A stretch of 64,000 nt of DNA from Trinickia sp. Y13 (lineage in GTDB: Bacteria > Pseudomonadota > Gammaproteobacteria > Burkholderiales > Burkholderiaceae), in NCBI RefSeq assembly GCF_029522115.1, contig NZ_JAKWFK010000003.1:372001-436000 (forward strand). Direction: 5' to 3'. A program made the position numbers and the translations under genes. Below the pieces are notes generated by a model, which searched no databases, had not been told where the DNA came from, and saw only the letters and a program-made list of their open reading frames with translations. Of the stretch, positions 16,940-25,226 are shown piece by piece (within the stretch, counting starts at the first letter, position 1; each line of letters starts with the position of its first letter).

Positions 16940-18343
16940 TCAGGTCTTATAGGCGAGCCTCAGGCCGCCCCAGTGGCGGCCGCGTACGAAGATCGGCGCC
17001 GACGCGTCTTTCATCGTCGCAAATGCGCCGCCGCCCATGTCGCGCCGGTAGGTCTGCAGCAGGAACGTCTTCGTGTGGCCCGCGGCCGCGAGTCCGGTGC
17101 GATCGTTGAAGATGCGACGGTTGCGGCAGTTGGCGGCGTTCCAGACGGATTCCCCCGGGCGCTGCGGTTGCGAAAACTTGCGATTGTGCGTCGGTAGATA
17201 GCCGCGCACATCCACTGCCGCGCAAAACGCCACGCGCTCGTCCAGAGCGAGCAGGGGTTCTTGAATGTCGGGGAGCACGCGATCGGTGAATGCGGTGAAT
17301 TGCGTCATGAACTGTTGCGGATCGGTCCCGGCGATCGGCGCGTAGTGGGTATCGAAGAGCGCGGCTTCGGTGATCTCGCCGCGCGCGAGCGCCTGCTCGA
17401 AGCGCTGGCCGATCAGCGCCGCTGCGCGCTGCGCGGCTTCGATGAAGCGGGTGTCGGGCGTCTCCACGCCGGCCGCCGCCGTCAACTCGATCAGCGTTTC
17501 CGATACGGTCAAGAGCGAGGCGATACGGTCCTTCGCCTGCAAGAAGTTTTCGCTCGATTGCTCGACGCCGGTTGCCATCTCGCCCACTTGTTCCTCGAGT
17601 TGATGGCACTGCGCCTCGATGTCGTCGGTCAGCGTCGCGATTTGCTCGGCCTCTTCGTGCAATTGATTGATGGCGGTGCCGGTCGATTGCACGATGCCGC
17701 CGATCGTCGCCGAACCTTCCCGGACGCGATGCGCCCGCGCGGTGTTCTCGGCGCCATCGGTGATGAGCTGTTCGGTTTGCTGGGTCAGGCGGGCGAGGGT
17801 CGCTTCGATTTGCGACGTGGCCTGGGCAGTTTTGCTCGATAGGTTTTTGACTTCGGCCGCCACCACGGCGAAGCTCTTGCCCGATTCGCCGGCGCGCGCC
17901 GCCTCGATCGCTGCGTTGATGGCGAGCAGATGGGTTTGCCGCGCGATCAGCGAAATTTCTTCCGAGACGGTGCTGACGTGATCGAGCGCCTCGCGCAAGG
18001 CTTCGATTTGCGTCGCAATGCCGGTCACGCCTTCGACGAGCCCATGGATATCCGCTAGCGACGCGTCCAGCGTTTGCCGCGATTGCTCGACGGCGCCCGA
18101 CGCTTCTCTGCTGACGACGCGTACTTGCCGCGCTGCCTCGGCGATACGCTGATTGCCTTGCATCGTCACCGATGCCGATTCGCGCAAAGAGCGGCAAACA
18201 TGAGCATGTTGCGCGACGCGGCCAGCGACTTCCTCGACGTGGCCGGAGACGTCGCATATCTCCATGCCGAGTTTGCTCGCGTGCGCGGCGATGTCCGCCA
18301 CGAGCGAACGCGCGGCTCGACGCCGCCGCAAGATCAAGCGCAT
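16940..18343 (-). CDS. Cytosolic methyl-accepting chemotaxis protein with C-terminal sensory domain
   Basis: A 467-residue chemoreceptor with no membrane helix. The signalling domain is N-terminal, with its conserved tip around residues 135-180 (ARQTHLLAINAAIEAARAGE and GKSFAVVAAEVKNLS). The last ~140 residues form a separate globular domain with GYLPTHNRKFSQPQ, NCRNRRIFNDRTGL, LLQTYRRDMGGG and a WGGLR ending, resembling the PAS/Cache-like C-termini of some proteobacterial receptors. It probably senses an internal cue such as redox or a metabolite. The ATG at 18343 has AAGGAG 7 bases upstream. An upstream start at 18448 is poorer. It is divergent from a membrane receptor. Confidence 0.88.
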   Translation of the reverse strand: MRLILRRRRAARSLVADIAAHASKLGMEICDVSGHVEEVAGRVAQHAHVCRSLRESASVTMQGNQRIAEAARQVRVVSREASGAVEQSRQTLDASLADIHGLVEGVTGIATQIEALREALDHVSTVSEEISLIARQTHLLAINAAIEAARAGESGKSFAVVAAEVKNLSSKTAQATSQIEATLARLTQQTEQLITDGAENTARAHRVREGSATIGGIVQSTGTAINQLHEEAEQIATLTDDIEAQCHQLEEQVGEMATGVEQSSENFLQAKDRIASLLTVSETLIELTAAAGVETPDTRFIEAAQRAAALIGQRFEQALARGEITEAALFDTHYAPIAGTDPQQFMTQFTAFTDRVLPDIQEPLLALDERVAFCAAVDVRGYLPTHNRKFSQPQRPGESVWNAANCRNRRIFNDRTGLAAAGHTKTFLLQTYRRDMGGGAFATMKDASAPIFVRGRHWGGLRLAYKT

Positions 18344-18785
18344 GAAGGTCTCCTTGGCGCGGATGCGATCCGACCCGCCGCTCTGTAATTTGTCCGTTGT
18401 TTGTCCGTTGCCGCCGCGAAGGGCCGCTTGCAGCACATATCTAACCAAGCCAGCTTACGTGACACTTACGCCCCGAGGCGCAATCCGGATACCGTTTCGG
18501 AGGAGGTGTCGACAGGCTGTCCTCTGTGTTTACGGACGGCAGGGGCCTTGGCTTAAGGGGGGAAGTCGATAGTATGACAATAGTGCTTACAGCCATTGCG
18601 CATTCGTCTCGAAACGCTTAGATTGCGCGAGAACCTTCGCACGCACGACGCGCCCGATAGACCTCTCGCAGCAGGCCGGGACCATTCGACGCTCCACAAG
18701 AAGAGCCGACAGTGCGCGCATTACCACCACCACGCAGAGGGGGACCGTGCCACGCTTGGGCAACCAGCGCGCGCACGACGTAGCC
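18344..18785. other. 442-bp divergent region between two chemoreceptor genes
   Basis: It holds the ribosome site of the cytosolic receptor, a tandem 11-bp repeat (18389-18410) and probable divergent promoters. I looked for a sigma-28 motif before the rightward receptor and found no convincing one. An alternative GTG start of that receptor (18747) lies inside this stretch. Confidence 0.45.
18389..18410 (+). repeat. Tandem 11-bp direct repeat TTTGTCCGTTG
   Basis: Two exact adjacent copies (18389-18399 and 18400-18410), 46 bp upstream of the cytosolic chemoreceptor start. The one-turn spacing suits a response-regulator-type tandem site. No known consensus is matched. Confidence 0.6.
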
Positions 18786-20417
18786 ATGTTCAAACGCTTT
18801 ACGATTCGCGGCGGGCTGACGCTCACGATCGCGGGCTATACGCTCGCGCTGATGGCGGCCATGGCCGCCGGCATGTTGGGTCTGAAACAGAGCAACGATG
18901 CTCTGCGGCAAATGTACGCGACCGATACGGCCGCGCTGACGCATTTGAAGACGAGTTCCGAGCGCATGCTTCAAGTGCGCCTCGCGCTCGGTAGCTACGA
19001 GACCCTATTTTCGATGGGCAAGGCCGGCGACGATCTGCTTCCCAAGGCGCATGGCGTGCTCAAGGACAGCGACGCGCAATGGGCCGAGTATTTGAAGAAG
19101 CCGCGCGACGAGAACGAGTCGCGGCTCGCGGATGCCGTTACCGCGGCGCGCGCGGCGCTCGTGAAGCAAGCGATCGAGCCGGAGTTTCAAGCGCTCGAGC
19201 AAAACGACTTCAACTCGTTCCGCACGCTTCAAGGCCAAACGGCCAACGAGCTCTACGCGCGTTACGAAACGGCGATCGGCGAGCTCGAGGCGTTGCAGGT
19301 CACGCACCAGGAAGCGCGCTATGCGGCGTCCCAGGCACTCTTTCATACGCTGGCGACGGCGGCTGCGATCATCGCCGCCATCGCATTCATCGTCGGGCTG
19401 TTCGCGCGGGCGGCGCTCGTCGCGGCCGTCGTGCGGCCCATAGACAGTGTCGTGCGTCATTGCGAACGCATCGCGTCTGGGGATCTGACGGGCGCAATCA
19501 ACGCCACCAGCAAAAATGAAATGGGGCGTTTGCTAATCGGCTTGCAAAGCATGCAGGCGGCGCTCGTGGCGACGGTGTCGCGCGTGCGCACCGGCTCGGA
19601 AGCGATCATGCACGGTGCGCGCGAAATCGCAACCGGCAACGCCGATCTATCGCAGCGCACCGAACAGCAAGCCGCGTCGCTGCAGGAAACGGCGTCGAGC
19701 ATGGAGCAATTGACGTCGACGGTGAAGCTCAATGCCGCGCACGCGGTGGAGGCGAGCGGTCTCGCGCACGATGCGTCGGAAACGGCGGCACGCGGCGGCG
19801 AAGTCGTGAGCGACGTCGTGCGCACGATGGAGGACATCGCGACGAGCTCGAACCAGATCGGCGACATCATCGGCGTGATCGAAGGCATCGCGTTCCAGAC
19901 GAACATCCTAGCGCTGAACGCGGCGGTGGAAGCCGCGCGGGCGGGCGAGCAGGGCCGCGGCTTCGCCGTGGTGGCGGGCGAAGTGCGCAGCCTCGCGCAA
20001 CGCAGCGCGAGCGCCGCGAAGGAGATCAAATCGCTGATCGCGGCGTCGGCTGACAAGGTGCAAACCGGCAGCGCGCTCGTCGGACGCGCCGGTGAGACGA
20101 TGGGCCAGGTCGTCGCCGCCGTGCATCGCGTCGCCGACATCATCGGCAAGATCAGCGCAGCCTCCGGCGAACAATCGACGGGCATCGAACAGATCAATCT
20201 CGCGGTGGTGCAGATGGACTCCGTCACGCAGCAAAACGCCGCGCTCGTCGAGCAAGCTGCTGCGGCAGCCTCATCGCTGCAGGAACAGGCGGCGCAACTC
20301 GATGCTGCCGTCGCCGCGTTCCGCGTCGAAGCGCACACGCTCGAAGCCGCGCCGCGTGCGGCTACGTCCCGGCTGTCGCACGATTCGCATACCGCGTTGC
20401 CGGCGCTCGCGGGTTGA
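18786..20417 (+). CDS. Transmembrane methyl-accepting chemotaxis protein
   Basis: A 543-residue chemoreceptor. TM1 is at about 11-31. A four-helix-bundle periplasmic ligand domain (Tar/4HB type) spans about 32-190. TM2 follows ([20 protein letters not shown]), then HAMP from about 215. The signalling domain has the canonical tip [20 protein letters not shown] and [19 protein letters not shown]. The methylation helices are rich in Gln/Glu pairs, including [20 protein letters not shown]. There is no CheR-binding pentapeptide at the C-terminus. An in-frame GTG at 18747 with a GA/GG-rich ribosome site could add 13 residues. The ligand is unknown. Confidence 0.92.
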   Translation: MFKRFTIRGGLTLTIAGYTLALMAAMAAGMLGLKQSNDALRQMYATDTAALTHLKTSSERMLQVRLALGSYETLFSMGKAGDDLLPKAHGVLKDSDAQWAEYLKKPRDENESRLADAVTAARAALVKQAIEPEFQALEQNDFNSFRTLQGQTANELYARYETAIGELEALQVTHQEARYAASQALFHTLATAAAIIAAIAFIVGLFARAALVAAVVRPIDSVVRHCERIASGDLTGAINATSKNEMGRLLIGLQSMQAALVATVSRVRTGSEAIMHGAREIATGNADLSQRTEQQAASLQETASSMEQLTSTVKLNAAHAVEASGLAHDASETAARGGEVVSDVVRTMEDIATSSNQIGDIIGVIEGIAFQTNILALNAAVEAARAGEQGRGFAVVAGEVRSLAQRSASAAKEIKSLIAASADKVQTGSALVGRAGETMGQVVAAVHRVADIIGKISAASGEQSTGIEQINLAVVQMDSVTQQNAALVEQAAAAASSLQEQAAQLDAAVAAFRVEAHTLEAAPRAATSRLSHDSHTALPALAG

Positions 20418-20559
20418 TCGCAGGTTGAACCGGTGCAGAGCGCCGGTTTCGCGGCGGCTCTCGGCTAGGCTGGCGCGAGTGGCGCACGCGTTCGTTCCGA
20501 AGGGAAGAGCGCGTGTGCCGCATTCGCGGCCGTCGACGGGCCGTGAATCAGAGCGCGCA

Positions 20560-22140
20560 TCAAGGCAGCGCGGGGATGTCGGTCTCGCTCGGCCGGACCG
20601 TCCCGGGCGATTCGTCGAAGCGATAGTCCCCAGCGCGCACCCGCCGCGTCAGCCGACGAAAGGCAAACGAGAAGCCGGGCCACAACGCCGTGTTCTTGCC
20701 GCGCGCGGATAAGTACCAACTGCGGCAGCCGCTCATCCAAACGGTTCCTTCGAACGCTTTCTGAACCTTCTCGTTATAGGCCGCTTGTACGTCGGCGCGG
20801 ACCTCCATCGTCCTCGCGCCGCGGCGCACGAGCAGTTTCAGGCAGCTTGCGATGTACGCGATGTGCGACTCGATCATGTACACCATCGAGTTGTGGCCGA
20901 GCCCTGTATTCGGGCCGATCATCATGAAGAAGTTCGGAAAGCCGGCAATGCTCGCCCCGAGATAGGCTTGCGGCCCCTCGCTGCGCCACCGCGCATCCAA
21001 ACTCTCCCCGCGCGAACCATATAGCGGAAACGGCGCGCCCGCATCGGCCACGTCGAAGCCCGTGCCGCAAATGATCGCATCGACGCGATATCGGCGGCCG
21101 TCTTCGGTCACGATTCCGTCCTCGACGATTTCACGAATGGTCGACGTCACCAAGTCGACGTTCGGTTGCACGAGAGCGGGGTAGTAGTCGCTCGACAGCA
21201 GCACGCGCTTACAGCCGAGCAGGTAATTGGGCGCGAGTTTGGCTCGCAACGCCGGATCTTTCACGCGGCGTTCCAGATAGCTGCCGGCGAAGCGCATCGG
21301 CGCTTTCATCCATTTAGGATTGACGATGAAGGCGAGCGCGCGCGCTTCATGGCGCCAATAGATCGCCCAGCGTACGAGCCGCTGCGCCCATGGCGCGAAG
21401 CGAAACAGACGCTGTGTCCGCGGATCGATGGCGCGGTCCGGCCGGGGCATGACCCACGGCGGCGTGCGTTGAAACACGTGCAGCCGCGCCACGCGCGGCT
21501 GGATGCGCGGGATGAACTGCACGGCGCTGGCGCCCGTGCCGATCACGGCAACGGTCTTGCCTTCGAGCGGATACGCGTGATCCCAGCGAGCGGAATGAAA
21601 GAGGGCGCCGCCGAAACGATCCAATCCGGCGATCGCAGGCAACGCCGGGCGCGACAGCGGGCCGCTCGCCGCGATGAGCACATCGACTTCGACCGTTTCG
21701 GGCCCGTTCTGCGCGTTATCCGTTTGGATGCCGCCCGTGTCGCCGTGCCGGCCGTGCTGGGCCTTAACGACATCGAGCCGCCAGATTCGGCGGGCGTCGT
21801 CGAAACGCGCCGCCGCCACGCGCGCATTGCAGCGGATCAGCGACGCCACGCCCTGATCGCGTGCGCAACGGTTCAGGTAGGCCAGGATTTCCTGCTGCGA
21901 AGCGAACGTGCGCGTCCACGACGGATTGGGCGCGAACGAGAAAGAATATAGATGCGAGGGAATATCGCACGCGGCCCCGGGGTAGGCGTTGTCTCGCCAC
22001 GTACCGCCGATCTCGGCAGCGGCTTCGTAGACGGTCACGGAAGCGACGCCCATTCGGCGCAGCCGGATCGCCATGCCGATGCCGGCGAACCCGCTGCCGA
22101 CGATGGCGACGCGCAGGCCGATCGTGTTCGAACCGCCCAC
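20560..22140 (-). CDS. Flavin-containing monooxygenase, Baeyer-Villiger type
   Basis: A 526-residue FAD- and NADPH-dependent monooxygenase. The FAD-binding motif is GSGFAG (residues 15-20), with EIGGTWRDNAYPGAACD after it. The NADPH motif is GTGASA (201-206). Between them is the type I Baeyer-Villiger fingerprint: F176, G178, H182, W186, D187 (FGGALFHSARWD). Such enzymes convert ketones to esters or lactones, or oxidise soft heteroatoms. The substrate is unknown. The gene starts 2 bp after the TPR gene stop on the same strand, so the two are co-transcribed, an unexpected pairing. Confidence 0.9.
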   Translation of the reverse strand: MGGSNTIGLRVAIVGSGFAGIGMAIRLRRMGVASVTVYEAAAEIGGTWRDNAYPGAACDIPSHLYSFSFAPNPSWTRTFASQQEILAYLNRCARDQGVASLIRCNARVAAARFDDARRIWRLDVVKAQHGRHGDTGGIQTDNAQNGPETVEVDVLIAASGPLSRPALPAIAGLDRFGGALFHSARWDHAYPLEGKTVAVIGTGASAVQFIPRIQPRVARLHVFQRTPPWVMPRPDRAIDPRTQRLFRFAPWAQRLVRWAIYWRHEARALAFIVNPKWMKAPMRFAGSYLERRVKDPALRAKLAPNYLLGCKRVLLSSDYYPALVQPNVDLVTSTIREIVEDGIVTEDGRRYRVDAIICGTGFDVADAGAPFPLYGSRGESLDARWRSEGPQAYLGASIAGFPNFFMMIGPNTGLGHNSMVYMIESHIAYIASCLKLLVRRGARTMEVRADVQAAYNEKVQKAFEGTVWMSGCRSWYLSARGKNTALWPGFSFAFRRLTRRVRAGDYRFDESPGTVRPSETDIPALP

Positions 22141-22142
22141 GT

Positions 22143-23312
22143 TCAGGTGTCGCTCCAGCCGCCCGAATCGTCGTTGCCGAAGTCGACCCCGCCGCTATCG
22201 CCGTCGTTCCAATCGTTCGACCCCTGGCCGAAGTCGAGGCCGCTCGTGTCGCCGCGCTCGGCTGCGCGGCGGCGGGCCGTGTCGTCGTCGACGATGACTT
22301 CGCGTTCGATCACGCGATCGCGTCCATGCGAGAGCACTTCGCCGAGCAGCACGCCCGTGAGAAGTCCGCCCATGCCGCCGCCTTGTTGGACGATGACGGG
22401 CGGCTGTTGCTGGGGCGGATAGGGTTGTTGCATGCCATACGGGGCTTGCTGTTGCTGCAGCCGTTCGGCTTCCCGCGCATACGCCGATGGGTTGCCGCCA
22501 GGCGCGGGCGCATTCGCGTCGGCGCGTGTGGGATCGGGCCGCCCTTCGGTTCGGGCGCGAAGACTGTCGAGCTGCCGCGCGAGGTCGTCGAGCTGATAGG
22601 CCGGCACCGGGTTGCCCTGATTCGACAGCGATTCCACGAGGGTGCGCAACTGATTCTCCACGCCTTCGACTTCGCTCGCCAGCGTTTCATGTCCCTGCGC
22701 GCTCGAGAGACGCGCGTCGAGCTTGAGCGAGCGGGCCGAATTGAGCAACTCCGTCGCGCGCTTCAACTGGGTCCGGCGCTCTTCGTCGGCGCGGCCGTCT
22801 TCGTTCGAACGCGCGCGGCGCAGCGTCCAGCGCAAGAGCAGGACGATGGCGACGATCAGGACGGCCAAGCCGATCCACGCGGCCATCGATGGGCCATGAC
22901 GTTGGGGCGCCGGCGAGGACGGCGCTGCCTGAACGAACGGATTGGCGGCGCTGTGAGTCGTGGCGGCGGGGGCCGGGACGCTGGCGCGATTGGCGGCCGC
23001 GCGCACGCGCGCTTCGACTTGGGCGAAGCGGGACTGGCTCGTGAATCGCACCTGCGGGTCGAGCGACTTGGCCTGTTCGATCTGGGCGAGCGCATCGGCA
23101 AAGCGGCCTTCGTTCGCCAGCACCTGGCCGTACAAATAGTGCGCGTGGGCATTGTTCGGATGCTCGGCGAGCACCTGCGAGAGCTCGGCGTCGGCTTGCT
23201 GCCAATTGCCTTGCGCCATCGCGCGTTCGACTTGACTTGCGCTCGGCGCGGCGAACGCCGCACCGGACGCAAAGAGCAGGGCGGCGAACGCGGCCGCGAG
23301 GAATGTCTTCAT
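22143..23312 (-). CDS. TPR-containing membrane-anchored protein with acidic Gly/Asp tail
   Basis: A 389-residue protein. A signal peptide (about 1-22, KTFLAAAFAALLFASG) is followed by tetratricopeptide-like helices (about 24-95, with HPNNAHAHYLYGQVLANEGR). A Pro/Ala linker leads to one membrane helix (143-162, WIGLAVLIVAIVLLLRW). A cytoplasmic coiled coil follows (about 165-250). Next come a Gln/Pro-rich stretch and a hydrophobic glycine-rich patch (GGGMGGLLTGVLLGEVL). The tail has repeated DFG/SGG/ND units. The ATG at 23312 fits the signal peptide; an in-frame start at 23387 would hide it. It lies downstream of pspA on the same strand, separated by a strong hairpin. A membrane-stress role with PspA is inferred. 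Confidence 0.78.
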   Translation of the reverse strand: MKTFLAAAFAALLFASGAAFAAPSASQVERAMAQGNWQQADAELSQVLAEHPNNAHAHYLYGQVLANEGRFADALAQIEQAKSLDPQVRFTSQSRFAQVEARVRAAANRASVPAPAATTHSAANPFVQAAPSSPAPQRHGPSMAAWIGLAVLIVAIVLLLRWTLRRARSNEDGRADEERRTQLKRATELLNSARSLKLDARLSSAQGHETLASEVEGVENQLRTLVESLSNQGNPVPAYQLDDLARQLDSLRARTEGRPDPTRADANAPAPGGNPSAYAREAERLQQQQAPYGMQQPYPPQQQPPVIVQQGGGMGGLLTGVLLGEVLSHGRDRVIEREVIVDDDTARRRAAERGDTSGLDFGQGSNDWNDGDSGGVDFGNDDSGGWSDT

Positions 23313-23369
23313 TGACTCAACCGGGCGCGAGCGCCCGTCTCCGTAACCATCGACCTGTTTCGGCCCGCG

Positions 23370-23413
23370 CGCGATGAGCCGGCCCATCCGCTCCGACGGG
23401 CCGGCTCATCGCG
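23370..23413 (-). terminator. Perfect 16-bp hairpin between pspA and the TPR gene
   Basis: CGCGATGAGCCGGCCC (23370-23385) pairs without mismatch with GGGCCGGCTCATCGCG (23398-23413) around a 12-base loop. It begins 11 bases after the pspA stop and lies in the leader of the TPR gene. There is no following T-run, so it may be an RNA-stabilising or attenuating hairpin rather than a simple intrinsic terminator. Confidence 0.6.
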
Positions 23414-23423
23414 TTGCCGTGCG

Positions 23424-24116
23424 TCATTGCGCCGGCGTATTCGTGTTCGTGCTCAACTGCTGCTTGAGCGCGGCGAGACGGTCTTCTACCGACGGACCAT
23501 GATCGAGCGCCGCCAATTTATCTTCGAGCGCCTTGCCCGAGGACGTATCGGCCGAATTCAGCCGCGCGTCGGAGCGGGCGTTCGAGAGCGCGACCTTGTC
23601 CTCCAGCTTGCGGAAATCCTCCGACAGGTTCTTGCCGCCGATGCCGCCGAGCGCGGTAGCCGCGACATCCTTGGCTTGCGCGATCTCTTGCTTCGCCTGA
23701 AGGATGTTCGAGCGCGCGTTCAGATCGTTGCGGCGTTGGCGCATATCGGCGATCTGGCCTTTCAACTGATCGACGGACGGCTCGAGCGTCGCCAGTTCCT
23801 TGGCGAGCGCATCGCGTTCGGCTTCCGCGTTCGCTTGCGCGGCTAGCGCTTCGCGTGCAAGGCCTTCGTCGCCCGATTGCAGCGCACGCTTGGCGCCGTC
23901 TTCGTACTTCTTCGCCTTTTCGGCAGCGGCGTCGCGCTTGCTTTGCTGCGTCGCGACTTGCGCTTCGATCTCGATCAGCGCGTTTTCGGCTTTCCCGATG
24001 CTGTCGTCGAGCTCGCGCACGATTTGGCGTGCATCGCGCGAGGGGTCCTGCACGGACTCGGCCGCATCGTTGAGCAAGCCTTTGACAGTACGCGAAATTG
24101 AGTCGAATAACGACAT
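23424..24116 (-). CDS. PspA/IM30 family membrane-stress protein
   Basis: A 230-residue, almost wholly alpha-helical protein of the PspA/IM30 (ESCRT-III-like) family. It begins SLFDSISRTVKGLLNDAAES, the amphipathic membrane-binding helix. Long coiled coils with ARQIVRELDDSIGKAENALI and the Gln/Lys/Ala-rich heptads follow, ending in a short C-terminal helix (SVEDRLAALKQQL). Such proteins form oligomers on the inner membrane and limit proton leakage. There is no pspF or pspBC neighbour. Instead it is followed by a TPR membrane protein, so regulation differs from the enterobacterial system. GGAGG lies 7 bases before the ATG. Confidence 0.88.
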   Translation of the reverse strand: MSLFDSISRTVKGLLNDAAESVQDPSRDARQIVRELDDSIGKAENALIEIEAQVATQQSKRDAAAEKAKKYEDGAKRALQSGDEGLAREALAAQANAEAERDALAKELATLEPSVDQLKGQIADMRQRRNDLNARSNILQAKQEIAQAKDVAATALGGIGGKNLSEDFRKLEDKVALSNARSDARLNSADTSSGKALEDKLAALDHGPSVEDRLAALKQQLSTNTNTPAQ

Positions 24117-24331
24117 GAAATCCTCCGTGAAATGATGTCGGCGCCGAATGCGGCGGGCGGCGATTCGGGCATGCCCAACACTCTATGCTACGCCGCGTTG
24201 CGACCGGCGGCGCGGCGCGAGCCGAACGGCGCGTCGCGCTTGCCGAATGTCGGGACGCGCGGCGCAATTGCAAGAGGCGCGCCGCCATGCGTTCCCATTT
24301 GCGCCGCCCGCGATAGTACAGCAGGGTATCG

Positions 24332-24847
24332 TTAAAACCGGCTTAAATCGCGCGATTGATTGGCGATCGCCCGGGCAACGGCCGCTTCGTCCGCGTGATC
24401 GGGACCCGGCTGCGCGGGCGCGCCCGCCTCTAGAGCGAGCGCCCGGGCCACGGCGGCCGCAACGGGTAGCGCGGCCGGCGTCTCGTCGCTTTCCGGCTCG
24501 CTCGGCGGCAAGGTTGAGTTCGGCGAGGGGGCGAGCGCCAGCACGCGGACGTCGGGGGCCGGTTGCTTGGCGTTGCCGTCCGTTTGTCCGGATGAGCCGT
24601 CTTGAACGTGGGGTCCGGCGGCGAGACGCCGCAGTAGATCGTCATCGATGGCGTGATGGCGGGCGGCCGCGCCGAGCCGGTCGACGAGGCCCGCCGCCCG
24701 AACTTCTTCGCCGGTGTCGTCGAAGGCAAGGACGGCGCGCCTCACGAGTTCGCTCACGCTGATGCCCATGCGCTGTGCGCGCGCGGCGAGCACGCGCTTT
24801 TGCGCGGGCGTGACGAAGACCACGATACGTTCGCTGCTCTGGCTCAT
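24332..24847 (-). CDS. Ribbon-helix-helix-type small DNA-binding protein, unknown role
   Basis: A 171-residue protein. The first ~45 residues (SERIVVFVTPAQKRVLAARA then MGISVSELVRRAVLAFDD) match a ribbon-helix-helix domain: a short beta strand followed by two helices with the typical GISVSELVRRA turn. The remainder is low-complexity, Ala/Pro-rich and probably disordered, with a short conserved-looking helical tail (DEAAVARAIANQSRDLSRF). There is no adjacent toxin gene, so it is not an obvious antitoxin. It may be an autoregulated transcription factor. It lies 215 bp upstream of pspA on the same strand and divergent from PBP1A. Confidence 0.65.
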   Translation of the reverse strand: MSQSSERIVVFVTPAQKRVLAARAQRMGISVSELVRRAVLAFDDTGEEVRAAGLVDRLGAAARHHAIDDDLLRRLAAGPHVQDGSSGQTDGNAKQPAPDVRVLALAPSPNSTLPPSEPESDETPAALPVAAAVARALALEAGAPAQPGPDHADEAAVARAIANQSRDLSRF

Positions 24848-25226
24848 GATGGGCTCACTGGCGTCGAAAGCGGGGCGGGGCGGCGATGTTCCTCATGATA
24901 GAGCGCCAGACGCTGCCCTCAAACGCACCCGGCCGCGATATTCGTGCGCCATCAATCACTTATGAGCGTTTTCTGCCACTTCTCCACAGGCCTTTCAACA
25001 TTTTCTGTTGATAACTTGCCGCTATCGGGCGAATGTGCCGCTTTGCGCGAACTCTTACAAAAAAAATTCCGGTGCCGCGGCGGCGATTTAATTAAAATGC
25101 GCTGTTGCCCCGCGCTCGGCGGTTCGCCGCCGAAGCGGCCAACCACACGATTACATACATTACGAGTCACGCCGCGAGCACCGTTCGCGGCGAAGAGGCG
25201 CCGAGAGCCGCGCCATTCATGCCGTC
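24848..25226. other. 379-bp divergent region upstream of PBP1A
   Basis: It contains the 39-bp DnaA-box-like element (listed separately) and two AT-rich patches (about 25055-25070 and 25085-25100, the latter with TTTAATTAAAAT). The AT-rich patches are plausible promoter parts for PBP1A. Short frames here look non-coding. Confidence 0.5.
24979..25017 (+). repeat. 39-bp element with paired DnaA-box-like inverted repeats, copy 1
   Basis: The left arm CTTCTCCACAGG and right arm CTGTTGATAACTT are near-inverted copies resembling DnaA boxes (consensus TTATCCACA). They flank TCAACATTTT. A second copy at 29027-29065 matches about 28 of 39 positions in the same orientation. Function unknown. Confidence 0.6.

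Noticed and set aside
18530-18590. Sigma-28 promoter before the membrane chemoreceptor
   Set aside because: GTCGATAG partly resembles the -10 element, but no -35 element stands at the required spacing.
24332-24847. Antitoxin of a toxin-antitoxin pair
   Set aside because: The protein has an RHH-like domain, but no toxin-like gene is adjacent on either strand.
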